Positions 1-7,297 of a stretch of 10,817 nucleotides of DNA are shown here, one piece after another (the stretch's first letter is position 1; each line of letters opens with the position of its first letter). This stretch comes from Cyclobacteriaceae bacterium. Lineage in GTDB: Bacteria; Bacteroidota; Bacteroidia; Cytophagales; Cyclobacteriaceae. Location of the stretch: assembly GCA_029882675.1 (NCBI GenBank), contig JAOUKJ010000090.1, positions 1 to 10,817 on the forward strand, given 5' to 3'. The notes under the pieces are model-generated. The model made no database searches, was not told where the DNA came from, and saw nothing but the letters and a program-made list of their open reading frames with translations. A program made the translations under genes and the position numbers.

Positions 1-324
1 TTCAAAATTCTCAAATGCCTCTTTTCCATAAATGATGTCTTTACCTCCTGTATAGTCCTGTTCCAGGCCCAGTTCGGTATCAAAAGTAAGCTCACCATCT
101 TTGGCCACCCATCCCGGAGGCAGTGCATCGCCGTTATAGGCCCGCCAACCATCTGTGCTGGTACCGTCAAAAAGGACTATCCAGTCATCATTGGCAGTTT
201 CTGTTGTCGTTTCAGTAGTTGTTTCAGCTTCTGCTTGTGTTTCCTGGCCACTGTCTGCCTGTGGTTTGGTATTACAAGCATAGAGGACAAAAGCAAGCCC
301 CATTGCAAGTACAAGTTTTTTCAT
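1..324 (-). CDS. DUF1080 (3-keto-disaccharide hydrolase-like) lipoprotein, N-terminal part
   Basis: The gene reads leftwards from an ATG at 324-322 and is still open at base 1, so 108 codons are visible and the C-terminus is missing. It begins with a lipoprotein signal (MKKLVLAMGLAFVLYAC); the lipobox LYAC puts the lipidated cysteine at residue 17. A Glu/Thr-rich linker follows (residues about 18-46), as expected for a tether holding a domain away from the membrane. From about residue 48 comes the start of a DUF1080 domain (PF06439): WIVLFDGTSTDGW, then PPGWVAKDGELTF. Members of this family have a concanavalin/LamG-like fold; some hydrolyse 3-keto-glycosides made by Gfo/Idh/MocA oxidoreductases, and two such oxidoreductases lie further along the window. 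The enzyme's actual substrate cannot be read from this fragment. Family call is strong; function is family inference. Confidence 0.88.
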   Translation of the reverse strand, partial: MKKLVLAMGLAFVLYACNTKPQADSGQETQAEAETTTETTTETANDDWIVLFDGTSTDGWRAYNGDALPPGWVAKDGELTFDTELGLEQDYTGGKDIIYGKEAFENFE

Positions 325-381
325 AGTGGTTAAAATTATTATCAGTTGATTAATCAGATGCGATATTACGAAAAATGTTTT

Positions 382-410
382 AAAAAGTATTTACCACACC
401 GCCACTTCAA
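382..410 (-). promoter_or_regulatory. Candidate Bacteroidota-type promoter for the DUF1080 lipoprotein
   Basis: Read on the minus strand, TTGA (410-407) is followed after 17 bases by TACTTTTT (389-382). This resembles the TTTG / TAnnTTTG pair of the main Bacteroidota sigma factor, with one mismatch in each box. It would leave an untranslated leader of roughly 50 bases before the ATG at 324. The match is imperfect and the surrounding DNA is AT-rich, so it is only a candidate. Confidence 0.3.
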
Positions 411-442
411 TCGATAATCCCGCCCAAAGAGTGTGGTTATAT

Positions 443-463
443 TGTAATATCGTAATACATTTG
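443..463 (+). promoter_or_regulatory. acr3 -7 element overlapped by a 17-bp palindrome (candidate operator)
   Basis: TACATTTG at 456-463 matches the Bacteroidota -7 consensus TAnnTTTG exactly; a weak TGTG at 432-435 sits 20 bases upstream as a possible -33 box. Overlapping the -7 is the near-perfect palindrome TGTAATATCGTAATACA (443-459), with 7-base arms, one mismatch and a 3-base centre. Nine bases of it (GTAATATCG, 444-452) recur in inverted orientation at 361-369, close to the divergent lipoprotein gene. A palindrome over a promoter of an arsenite exporter suggests a repressor site, for example for an ArsR-type regulator encoded elsewhere. The symmetry and -7 match are seen; the regulator is inferred. 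Confidence 0.4.
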
Positions 464-583
464 CATTGCCCACCCTGCCCGGGTAGCCATTATCCAGCAC
501 CTGCTTAAAACCAGGACTTGTATCAATGGTGATTTGGTGCAGGAATTGGGTTTAGCCCAGGCCACGAGAAGAAAAGTAAAATT

Positions 584-1639
584 ATGCCCCCTTCAAAAAA
601 ATTGAATTTCTTAGACCAATACCTTACTATATGGATATTCCTGGCTATGGCCATAGGCGTTGGCATAGGATATCTGTTTCCGTCAAGTTCATCCTTCATT
701 GATTCTTTTAGCAGCGGGAGTACCAACATCCCCATCGCCATCGGATTAATCCTCATGATGTATCCTCCGCTGGCCAAGGTGGACTACAAGCTGCTGCCCA
801 AAGTTTTCAAGAATGTGAAAATCCTTTCTATTTCCTTATTATTAAACTGGGTAATTGGCCCGGTATTAATGTTTGTCCTGGCGTTGATTTTCCTGCATGA
901 TTATCCGGAATATATGGTGGGCCTGATTTTAATTGGCCTGGCCAGGTGCATAGCCATGGTGTTGGTATGGAACGATTTGGCTGAAGGAAGCAGTGAATAT
1001 GGAGCTGGCCTGGTAGCGCTCAACAGTATCTTCCAGGTATTGGCCTATAGTTTTTATGCCTGGATATTCATCACCATACTCCCCCCCTATTTTGGCTTTG
1101 AAGGTGCCATCGTAGATATTTCCATAGCAACCATTGCCGAAAGTGTTGCTATTTACTTAGGCGTCCCTTTTTTAGCGGGGATGTTAAGTCGGTTGATTTT
1201 AGTAAAACTAAAAGGGGAAGATTGGTATAAAACCAAATTTATCCCTGCCATTTCACCTGTCACGCTCATAGCACTGCTCTTTACCATCGTGGTGATGTTT
1301 TCGCTGAAGGGGGAATTGATCGTGCAAATTCCAATGGATGTATTAAGAATAGCTATTCCGCTGATGGTCTATTTTGCCATGATGTTTCTGATTAGCTTTT
1401 TCATTAGTCGGGCTATGGGTGCCACATACGACAAAAACGCATCCATCTCGTTTACTGCTGCGGGCAATAATTTCGAATTGGCCATTGCCGTGGCCATAGC
1501 CGTTTTTGGCCTCAATTCAGGTCAGGCTTTTACCGGTGTCATTGGCCCGTTGGTTGAAGTGCCTGCTTTGATCCTGTTGGTGAGGGTAGCTTTTTGGTTG
1601 AAAAAGAGGTATTATGATGGCCATACTGTCCGTCAATAG
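584..1639 (+). CDS. acr3: Arsenite efflux permease, Acr3 family
   Basis: This is a complete 351-residue polytopic membrane protein, the usual length for Acr3, a member of the bile acid/sodium symporter-like (BASS) superfamily that exports As(III), and in some members Sb(III), across the inner membrane using the proton motive force. About ten hydrophobic segments span residues 15 to 340. The two family hallmarks are present: the transport cysteine in GLARCIAMVLVWNDLA (Cys122) and the membrane glutamate in GNNFELAIAVA (Glu298). The ATG at 584 is the first possible start after an in-frame stop at 530-532; a purine-rich stretch (566-574) may serve as a weak ribosome-binding site. In many Bacteroidota acr3 lies beside arsR and an arsenate reductase; neither is seen here, so the gene appears to be transcribed alone. 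ArsB of the unrelated Ion Transporter family is excluded by the sequence. Confidence 0.95.
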   Translation: MPPSKKLNFLDQYLTIWIFLAMAIGVGIGYLFPSSSSFIDSFSSGSTNIPIAIGLILMMYPPLAKVDYKLLPKVFKNVKILSISLLLNWVIGPVLMFVLALIFLHDYPEYMVGLILIGLARCIAMVLVWNDLAEGSSEYGAGLVALNSIFQVLAYSFYAWIFITILPPYFGFEGAIVDISIATIAESVAIYLGVPFLAGMLSRLILVKLKGEDWYKTKFIPAISPVTLIALLFTIVVMFSLKGELIVQIPMDVLRIAIPLMVYFAMMFLISFFISRAMGATYDKNASISFTAAGNNFELAIAVAIAVFGLNSGQAFTGVIGPLVEVPALILLVRVAFWLKKRYYDGHTVRQ

Positions 1640-1672
1640 GCCATCTCTACCACATGAACGGGGTAGCCTATT
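1635..1672 (+). other. Inverted repeat at the end of acr3
   Basis: AATAGGC (1635-1641, overlapping the acr3 stop codon at 1637-1639) is perfectly complementary to GCCTATT (1666-1672), and an inner TACC (1648-1651) pairs with GGTA (1662-1665) around a 10-base loop, leaving a six-base bulge on the left side. It could be a 3'-end structure of the acr3 transcript. It is not followed by a T tract, so it is not a standard intrinsic terminator. Confidence 0.35.
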
Positions 1673-1710
1673 TGATCAAAAACTTACCTCTGTCAGCATT
1701 TTTAAAAAAA

Positions 1711-1726
1711 TCGTCAGTAATGACGA
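1711..1726. promoter_or_regulatory. Perfect 16-base palindrome between acr3 and the kinase gene
   Basis: TCGTCA, a four-base spacer GTAA, and TGACGA form a perfect inverted repeat with 6-base arms, about 68 bases before the kinase start codon. It is flanked by an A tract on the left (1704-1710) and a short T run on the right (1730-1733). It may be a binding site for a dimeric regulator of the kinase gene, or a weak terminator for acr3. The stem has only three G-C pairs, so the terminator reading is poor. Confidence 0.35.
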
Positions 1727-1793
1727 GCATTTTAGCTTTATTTGTAAAAATATTTTTTTCAGACAAATCGCCTGTGTTTTTTCATAACGCATC

Positions 1794-4700
1794 ATGAAGC
1801 TGCAAATTTTTATAGCTACCCTGTTTTTTTTATTTTTTAGCGGCTGCCAAAAAAAACAGTCACAGCCAATCATTAGTGAAGATGTGTCCGGCATGGTTCC
1901 GGCTAAAGGGCGCATTATCCCTATTGATAGTGTGGAAAAACCGGAAATAGTACCTATCGATGAGCATAAATTAAAAAGAAAAAAAGCATTTTCTTCGCGG
2001 ACAGTACCTGTGGTAGACAACAGATTTGCGATGGGCAATCCAATAGTTGTACCGGCCGGAATACCGCGGATATTCACTCCAGGCCAGGAAGAATGGCCCA
2101 TGCCGCCAACAGAACCGGCAAAAAGTACCACTGTAGAAATGGGAAAACCCGTAATACTGATCGCAAAAGATGCCTCAGTAAACGACCAAAATACTTTTAA
2201 TTTCAGTTATTTCAATGAATTACAGGGACTTCACAATGCCATTAGAGACGTCATTGAAGACAGGGCAGGCAATTTGTGGATGGCTACGTGGGGAGGCGGT
2301 GCCATAAAATACGATGGAAGAGCCTTTACCCATTACACCATGAAAGAAGGCCTTTCTGATAATTACCTCTGGATGGTTCGGGAAGATAAAGCAGGTAATA
2401 TCTGGTTTTGTACGCAAAGTGGCGGAGTAAACAGGTATGATGGCGAAAACATTACCCATTTCACGGAAAAGGAGGGTTTTTCATATAACAGTGTAACCTG
2501 TATGGAAGAAGACCAGCAGGGAAGGTTGTGGTTTGGCACGGACGGTGGCGGTGTAACCATGTATGATGGAGAATCATTTACCATCTATTCAACGCAACAG
2601 GGCCTTGAACTGGATGATGTCTTGTTTATCCGGAATGACAGCGCAGGGAATCTATGGTTTGGCACAGACGGCCAGGGATTATACCGGTATGATGGTAAAT
2701 CATTTGCCCAATTCACAGTAAATGAAGGCTTGTCCAGTAATTACGTCAGGAGTTTTCATGAAGATCGGCTTGGTCACCTTTGGTTGGGAACACTGGCAGG
2801 CGGAGGCCTGATCAGGTATGATGGGGAAAAGTTCACACATTATACCGAAAATGAAGGACTGCCAAACAACAGTATCCGGTGCATCTCCGAAGACGATGAT
2901 GGCAACCTTTGGCTAGGTACCTGGGGCAATGGGGTCATGAAATTTGACGGGGTTGCCTTTAGCCATTTTTCCAATGACGAGGGCATATCCAATGATTTTG
3001 TCAGGTCTTTGCTGACCGATCGTCACGGAAACCTGTGGATTGGCACGGAAGGTGGCGGCCTGAATAAATATAACGGACGTTCCTTTACACAATTCACCGA
3101 AGAGGACGGACTGTCCAATGAGCTGGTCAGGCGCATATTTGAGGACAAGTCGGGCAACCTTTGGATTTGTACCTGGGGAGGGGGTGTAATAAAATATGAT
3201 GGCCGGTCTTTTGTTCATTATCGTGAAAAAGACGGCCTGGCTGATGATTTTGTGATGGCCGCGCTGGAAGACCGGAATGGCAACCTCTGGTTTAGCTCAT
3301 GGAGCAACGGAGTGACTAAATATGATGGTGAGTTTTTTGTCCGTTTCGACCTGTCCAAGGGAGCAAAGGAGGTAAATGTATCAGACATACTCGAAGACCG
3401 TCAGGGCCATATATGGTTTAGTACGTTAGGCGATGGAATCATTAAATACGATGGACAAGAGTTTACCCACTATACGGAGAAGAATGGCCTTTCCCACAAC
3501 AGGGTACACTCCTTGCTGGAAGACCGGGAAGGCATGCTGTGGATAGGCACGGAAGGCGGTGGCATTAATAAATTTGACGGGCAGGTATTTACTCATTTCA
3601 AAGAAAAAGAAGGGTTATCCAGCAACTATATTTTGTGCGGACTGGAAGACAGTTCCGGAAACCTGTGGTTTGGCACACGTGGTGGTGGCCTGAATAAATT
3701 TGATGGCCTGACTTTTACACACTTTGACGAGACCGATGGTCTGAGCAGTAATTATATAAAAAGCCTGGTGGAAGATCAATTGGGCAACCTGTGGATAGGC
3801 ACCGAATACGGACTCAATAAAATGGAGGATAAATACAGGAAAGCAACTTCCTGGCCCACTGCAAGTCCTGAAGAAACCGAAAAGCAGCAAAAGACTGATG
3901 TTTATTTTGCGGCTTATACTTATGCAAACGGCTTTCTCAGTTATAGCTGCCATCCCAATGCCATCTTTCAAGACAAAAGCGGAAAAATATGGATCGGTGC
4001 CCGTGACCGGCTTATTGTACATCATCCCGAAGTACAGGAATTTGAAAGAGATACCATTCCACCTGAGGTTGTGCTTACTGACTTACAGCTCTATAATGAA
4101 GAAGTCTTCTGGAGAAAACTAGAGGAAAATAAAGACAGTACGTTTTTACTCAGTAATGGTGTAGAGGTATCAAATATAAAATTTGAAGGAACTTCCTCCT
4201 GGTATGGAGTACCCCGTCAATTGGATCTGGCTTATAATAATAATTATCTTACCTTTCATTTTGTAGGCATCACCACTCACAATCCTGAAAAAGTAAAATA
4301 TCAATACCAATTGAGTGGGTTGGAAAACAGTTGGAATGCTATCACAAACCGCTCTTCGGCTACCTACGGAAACCTGCCACATGGAGAATACACTTTTAGG
4401 GTAAAAGCCATGAATGCTTCAGGCTACTGGAGTGATATCTATGAATACGCCTTTATCATAAATCCACCCTGGTGGCTCACCTGGTGGGCTAGGACATTTT
4501 ACCTGATGGCCCCTTTCCTGTTATTTGTGGTTATATACAAAGCGCGTGTGGCCGTACTTAATGCCAGAAATGCCCAATTGGAAGAACAGGTGAATGAACG
4601 GACAGCTCAATTACACCAGCAAAATGAGGAGCTGATTGAGCTCAACCGTGAAAAAGACGGTATTATGGGTATTGTGGCACACGACCTCGTTAGTCCGTTC

Positions 4701-5354
4701 CAGCGTATTAAAGGCCTGTCTGAACTAATTCGGTTTAGTACAACAACAAATCAGGAACAGCTGAATTATCTTGAAAAGATAGATTACACCATTGAGGCCG
4801 GAAATTATATCATTCGTGACCTGATCGAGTTAAATATCATACAACAAGCGGTTTTAAACCTGCGAATGAAAGATATTAATATGGAGGAATTGCTTAGAAC
4901 ACTCAAAGATAATTTCGATCCTATGGCCGGTAAAAAGGAACAAAAAATTAATATTAACACGCATGTCAGCAAAAACATCTATACTGATAAAATTCACCTT
5001 GAACGTGTATTGGAAAACTTAATAACCAATGCTATAAAATATTCTCCATTAAGGTCATCAATTCATATTACGGCAATTGAAGAGGACAACAAATTCATCC
5101 TGTCGGTAAAAGATGAAGGCCCTGGCTTTACTGCCGCAGACAAAGAAAAGGTATTTGGAAAATTTCAAAAATTAAGCGCCCGCCCCACCTATGGTGAAAG
5201 CTCAACCGGTTTGGGCCTGTATATTGTAAAGATCATGGCAGAAAGGCTTCAGGGTACTATGGAATTGATCAGCGAACCCGGACAAGGCAGTGAATTCATA
5301 TTGACTTTGCCTTGTTTGAAGGACAGGTCTGAAATGCACAAAGACAAACTATGA
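1794..5354 (+). CDS. Periplasmic two-propeller (Reg_prop/Y_Y_Y) sensor histidine kinase, orphan
   Basis: The 1186-residue product starts at the only possible ATG (an in-frame stop lies at 1785-1787, no Shine-Dalgarno). It opens with a signal peptide ending in a lipobox-like FFSGC (Cys18), then a linker. Residues about 135-745 hold 14 two-component-regulator propeller repeats, each with a G-N-L-W-like core, enough for two seven-bladed propellers. A Y_Y_Y domain follows (about 813-893), then one membrane segment (about 893-917), a coiled coil (about 920-955), a HisKA domain with phospho-acceptor His963 in VAHDLVSPF, and an HATPase domain with N-box Asn1079, G1 Asp1107 (DEGPGF) and G2 TGLGL (1138-1142). 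The architecture senses an external ligand and autophosphorylates in the cytoplasm. Unlike hybrid (HTCS) relatives it has no receiver or AraC-type domain, and no response regulator gene is adjacent. The ligand is unknown; glycans are a family-based guess. Confidence 0.93.
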   Translation: MKLQIFIATLFFLFFSGCQKKQSQPIISEDVSGMVPAKGRIIPIDSVEKPEIVPIDEHKLKRKKAFSSRTVPVVDNRFAMGNPIVVPAGIPRIFTPGQEEWPMPPTEPAKSTTVEMGKPVILIAKDASVNDQNTFNFSYFNELQGLHNAIRDVIEDRAGNLWMATWGGGAIKYDGRAFTHYTMKEGLSDNYLWMVREDKAGNIWFCTQSGGVNRYDGENITHFTEKEGFSYNSVTCMEEDQQGRLWFGTDGGGVTMYDGESFTIYSTQQGLELDDVLFIRNDSAGNLWFGTDGQGLYRYDGKSFAQFTVNEGLSSNYVRSFHEDRLGHLWLGTLAGGGLIRYDGEKFTHYTENEGLPNNSIRCISEDDDGNLWLGTWGNGVMKFDGVAFSHFSNDEGISNDFVRSLLTDRHGNLWIGTEGGGLNKYNGRSFTQFTEEDGLSNELVRRIFEDKSGNLWICTWGGGVIKYDGRSFVHYREKDGLADDFVMAALEDRNGNLWFSSWSNGVTKYDGEFFVRFDLSKGAKEVNVSDILEDRQGHIWFSTLGDGIIKYDGQEFTHYTEKNGLSHNRVHSLLEDREGMLWIGTEGGGINKFDGQVFTHFKEKEGLSSNYILCGLEDSSGNLWFGTRGGGLNKFDGLTFTHFDETDGLSSNYIKSLVEDQLGNLWIGTEYGLNKMEDKYRKATSWPTASPEETEKQQKTDVYFAAYTYANGFLSYSCHPNAIFQDKSGKIWIGARDRLIVHHPEVQEFERDTIPPEVVLTDLQLYNEEVFWRKLEENKDSTFLLSNGVEVSNIKFEGTSSWYGVPRQLDLAYNNNYLTFHFVGITTHNPEKVKYQYQLSGLENSWNAITNRSSATYGNLPHGEYTFRVKAMNASGYWSDIYEYAFIINPPWWLTWWARTFYLMAPFLLFVVIYKARVAVLNARNAQLEEQVNERTAQLHQQNEELIELNREKDGIMGIVAHDLVSPFQRIKGLSELIRFSTTTNQEQLNYLEKIDYTIEAGNYIIRDLIELNIIQQAVLNLRMKDINMEELLRTLKDNFDPMAGKKEQKININTHVSKNIYTDKIHLERVLENLITNAIKYSPLRSSIHITAIEEDNKFILSVKDEGPGFTAADKEKVFGKFQKLSARPTYGESSTGLGLYIVKIMAERLQGTMELISEPGQGSEFILTLPCLKDRSEMHKDKL
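2196..4028 (+). repeat. Fourteen tandem propeller repeats inside the kinase gene
   Basis: Repeats of about 126 bases (42 codons) encode a pattern like F-T-H-[FY]-T-x-x-x-G-L-S-x-N, then E-D-x-x-G-N-L-W-x-G-T, then G-G-G-x-x-K-[YF]-D-G. Counting the G-x-[LI]-W cores gives 14. Thirteen are evenly spaced; the last is separated by an extra stretch of about 23 codons rich in charged residues and lacks the terminal Y-D-G. The repetition creates open frames on the opposite strand that are not genes. Protein-level similarity is high but the DNA copies have diverged, so recent expansion is not evident. Confidence 0.92.
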
Positions 5355-5374
5355 TTGTGTGCACCTCAGACCTG
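5324..5374. terminator. Bidirectional terminator-like hairpin between convergent genes
   Basis: CAGGTCTGA (5324-5332) pairs perfectly with TCAGACCTG (5366-5374); after a 2x2 mismatch the stem continues with TGCACA (5335-5340) against TGTGCA (5358-5363), around a 17-base loop. The kinase stop codon (5352-5354) lies in the loop. On the plus strand the stem is followed by CTTCTTC; on the minus strand by CCTTC and further pyrimidines. It sits between the convergent kinase and oxidoreductase genes, whose stop codons are only 38 bases apart, so one structure probably ends both transcripts. The T tracts are short. Confidence 0.6.
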
Positions 5375-5392
5375 CTTCTTCAATAGCGACGA

Positions 5393-6514
5393 CTATACCA
5401 GATCCACCTTCCTGCCGGTTTTCACTGCTTCATAAATAGCATCGATGATTTTCAGGTCTTTGACCCCCTCTTCGCCATTCACCGGGACGATGGGTTGTTT
5501 ACCATTCAAAATGATTTCTGACATCTCTTCCATTTGGAAAGTTTGGTGTGTTTCATGGGGAAAATCCAGTTCCCCTTTGTTGGTATGTGCCTTGATGGGG
5601 CCATATCCGGTCGAGGGCTGCATTTCGGCAAACCCATTCGTGCCATTGAGGAAAAATTTGTCCAGGTTGTTCATGCTGTAAGTGGACAGGCATGAGGCTG
5701 TGGCTCCACCCGGAAAGCCAAACTGAAACATGATGGTCTCATCAATACCCGCTTTGAACTTTTCATGATCTGTTTTCACTTCCTGCGCCGTCACCCAAAG
5801 CGGTTCTTCACCAATCATATACCGTGCGCCATTCACCGAATAAATGCCAATATCCATCATAGCGCCACCACCGGATAGGGCTTTATTTAAACGCCATTGT
5901 GTTGGATCGCCTATCCGGAAACCACTCAGCCCCTGAAAGAACAATACTTTTCCAAAATCACCGGCCTTTCTCATGCGTATAATCTCAAGGGTTTTGGGTT
6001 CAAAGTGCATGCGATACCCCACGAGTAAGTGAACCCCCGCCTTTTTACAGGCATCAACCATTTCCTGCCCTTCTTTTGCATTGAGGCCCATCGGCTTTTC
6101 ACTAATCACATGTTTTCCCGCTTTGGCCACCCGGAGACACTGCGGATGGTGCAAACCATTAGGGGTAATGATGTACACCGCGTCGATATCGGGATTATTT
6201 TTTATTTTGTCAAAATTATCATAGTTATAACAATTCTTTTTGGGTATATCGTATTTCTTTTGCCAGTCTTCTATTTTGGATGGCGTACCGCTGATGACCC
6301 CAACCAACTTTGCTTTTTTACAAGAACGCATGGCTTCGGCAACCCGGGTACCATAACTCCCCAGTCCCATGATGGCTACCCGCAAAACAGGCCCGTCATA
6401 AGGGACATCAGGCAAAACATTTTTTTCTTTACCATACGCCGTCGGGACAAAAGGCAAAGCGAGCGTTGCCACGCCCATTGTCTGCAAAAAATTTCTTCTG
6501 GAATTGTTTTTCAT
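5393..6514 (-). CDS. Tat-exported Gfo/Idh/MocA oxidoreductase, glucose-fructose oxidoreductase-like
   Basis: The 373-residue product begins with a twin-arginine signal (SRRNFLQTMG, then a hydrophobic stretch ending near AYG at residue 28), so it is probably folded with its cofactor and exported to the periplasm. A Rossmann fold follows with the dinucleotide motif MGLGSYG (residues 49-55), then ITPNGLHH (116-123), the EKP motif with catalytic-type Lys140, and GYRMHFEP (167-173). The second domain contains GGGAMMDIGIYSVNG (215-229): Asp221 and Tyr225 occupy the positions where Zymomonas glucose-fructose oxidoreductase has its catalytic Asp and Tyr, instead of the His of most family members. It likely oxidises a sugar with tightly bound NADP(H). 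The real substrate is not known; 3-keto-sugar chemistry is also possible. The ATG at 6514 is supported by the signal peptide beginning directly there. It is transcribed convergently with the kinase and is 93 bases downstream of the SEC-C gene. Confidence 0.92.
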   Translation of the reverse strand: MKNNSRRNFLQTMGVATLALPFVPTAYGKEKNVLPDVPYDGPVLRVAIMGLGSYGTRVAEAMRSCKKAKLVGVISGTPSKIEDWQKKYDIPKKNCYNYDNFDKIKNNPDIDAVYIITPNGLHHPQCLRVAKAGKHVISEKPMGLNAKEGQEMVDACKKAGVHLLVGYRMHFEPKTLEIIRMRKAGDFGKVLFFQGLSGFRIGDPTQWRLNKALSGGGAMMDIGIYSVNGARYMIGEEPLWVTAQEVKTDHEKFKAGIDETIMFQFGFPGGATASCLSTYSMNNLDKFFLNGTNGFAEMQPSTGYGPIKAHTNKGELDFPHETHQTFQMEEMSEIILNGKQPIVPVNGEEGVKDLKIIDAIYEAVKTGRKVDLV

Positions 6515-6607
6515 AAGTCATCGTGGTTTATTGAAAATTGATCATACGTTTTACTGAGCCCCTCCATTGAGCATGAAAAGGCTTACCTCTTACACTATTT
6601 AATCTTT

Positions 6608-6859
6608 TTAATGATAATGCCCGTGCTCTTCAGACCATACCTTTCCTGCCGGTGCCGGGCCCGGGGGTGGGCCATTGCCCTTGTCCTGAGAATTGATATA
6701 CATACCTACTATGGCCACGATAATGAATATGGCAAGCAGGGCAAGGTAAAAGAAGGCCTTGCTCTTACCTGTTTTGTTCTCTTCAGACTGCTGGTGACAG
6801 TTTTTGAATTTTTTTCCACTACCACAGGGACAGGGTTCGTTTCTTCCTACTTTCTTCAT
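6608..6859 (-). CDS. Small SEC-C zinc-motif membrane protein with His-rich tail
   Basis: This 83-residue protein starts with a SEC-C motif, GRNEPCPCGSGKKFKNCH: Cys10, Cys12, Cys21 and His22 fit the zinc ligand pattern C-x-C-x8-C-H, as at the C-terminus of SecA. A polar linker leads to one membrane segment (about residues 35-54), then a Gly/Pro-rich stretch and a C-terminal tail AGKVWSEEHGHYH with three histidines. With an N-terminal SEC-C the simplest topology is N-in, C-out, putting the His-rich tail in the periplasm. The SEC-C motif mediates zinc-dependent protein or ribosome contacts in SecA; what it binds here is unknown. The gene has no obvious partner: the next gene on the same strand lies 93 bases downstream. 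No strong ribosome-binding site is visible. The motif and membrane segment make it very likely real. Confidence 0.85.
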   Translation of the reverse strand: MKKVGRNEPCPCGSGKKFKNCHQQSEENKTGKSKAFFYLALLAIFIIVAIVGMYINSQDKGNGPPPGPAPAGKVWSEEHGHYH

Positions 6860-7297
6860 GGATTGCTGGTGTTTTAAAATATCGCGTGGTGAATATAGTT
6901 TGTTTTATTTTAAAAGTAAATACCTATGTCCCTGACGGGCGGGAGAAAATCCCGTAATCCGAATCCCGACACACAGTTATACCGGATATGTTCCCTGTGC
7001 TGCTGCTGCATTTCCCCAGGCAATGGTCTTTTTATGGGCAATAATTCTTATATTAACCTTTGCATGTAAAAATAATTCATGATTCCACCTTTTGTCCATG
7101 GTTTTTTCCCCGCAAGCGGAAGCATATTGACCAAAAACGTAAAACACGGAGTTAATGGATTTTGATGCTTGTTTTTTTGCAGGTAAGCATATTCGGTATC
7201 AACAGCCTGAAAAAGGGGCAAAATACCCCGGTTTATTTCAGCGTTTTATTGGCTTTTTGAAGAGGAAGGCGACGCCACTTCTTTCCTGATTAAATAT
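6860..7297. other. Intergenic stretch without a recognisable gene
   Basis: No convincing coding sequence was found on either strand between the SEC-C gene and the Hsp20 terminator. It contains several small symmetries: CGGGA/TCCCG with a five-base loop (6940-6954), ATGCTT/AAGCAT around 14 bases (7165-7190), and GGGG/CCCC (7215-7229), which on the minus strand is followed by TTTTT and could act as a weak second terminator for hsp20 readthrough. The AT-rich 6860-6930 part probably carries the SEC-C promoter, but no clear -33/-7 pair stands out. Confidence 0.5.

Noticed and set aside
1676..2131. Minus-strand open frame of 151 codons opposite the kinase start
   Set aside because: It overlaps the signal peptide and linker of the kinase, has no recognisable domain and is best explained as an antisense shadow.
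2220..4025. Several minus-strand open frames of 73-136 codons within the kinase gene
   Set aside because: They mirror the 42-codon propeller repeats and so recur by construction; none resembles a known protein.
6029..6541. Plus-strand open frame of 170 codons opposite the Tat-exported oxidoreductase
   Set aside because: The minus strand encodes conserved Gfo/Idh/MocA motifs over the whole stretch; the plus frame has no domain-like pattern.
6940..6954. CGGGA-GAAAA-TCCCG hairpin as a terminator
   Set aside because: The stem is only five pairs and there is no T tract on either strand; it lies upstream, not downstream, of the SEC-C gene.
6977..7057. Minus-strand stretch VNIRIIAHKKTIAW... reminiscent of the start of a HigB/RelE-type toxin
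   Set aside because: Only about eight residues match the toxin N-terminus by eye, there is no ATG at the start, the frame closes after 26 codons and no antitoxin follows; chance cannot be excluded.
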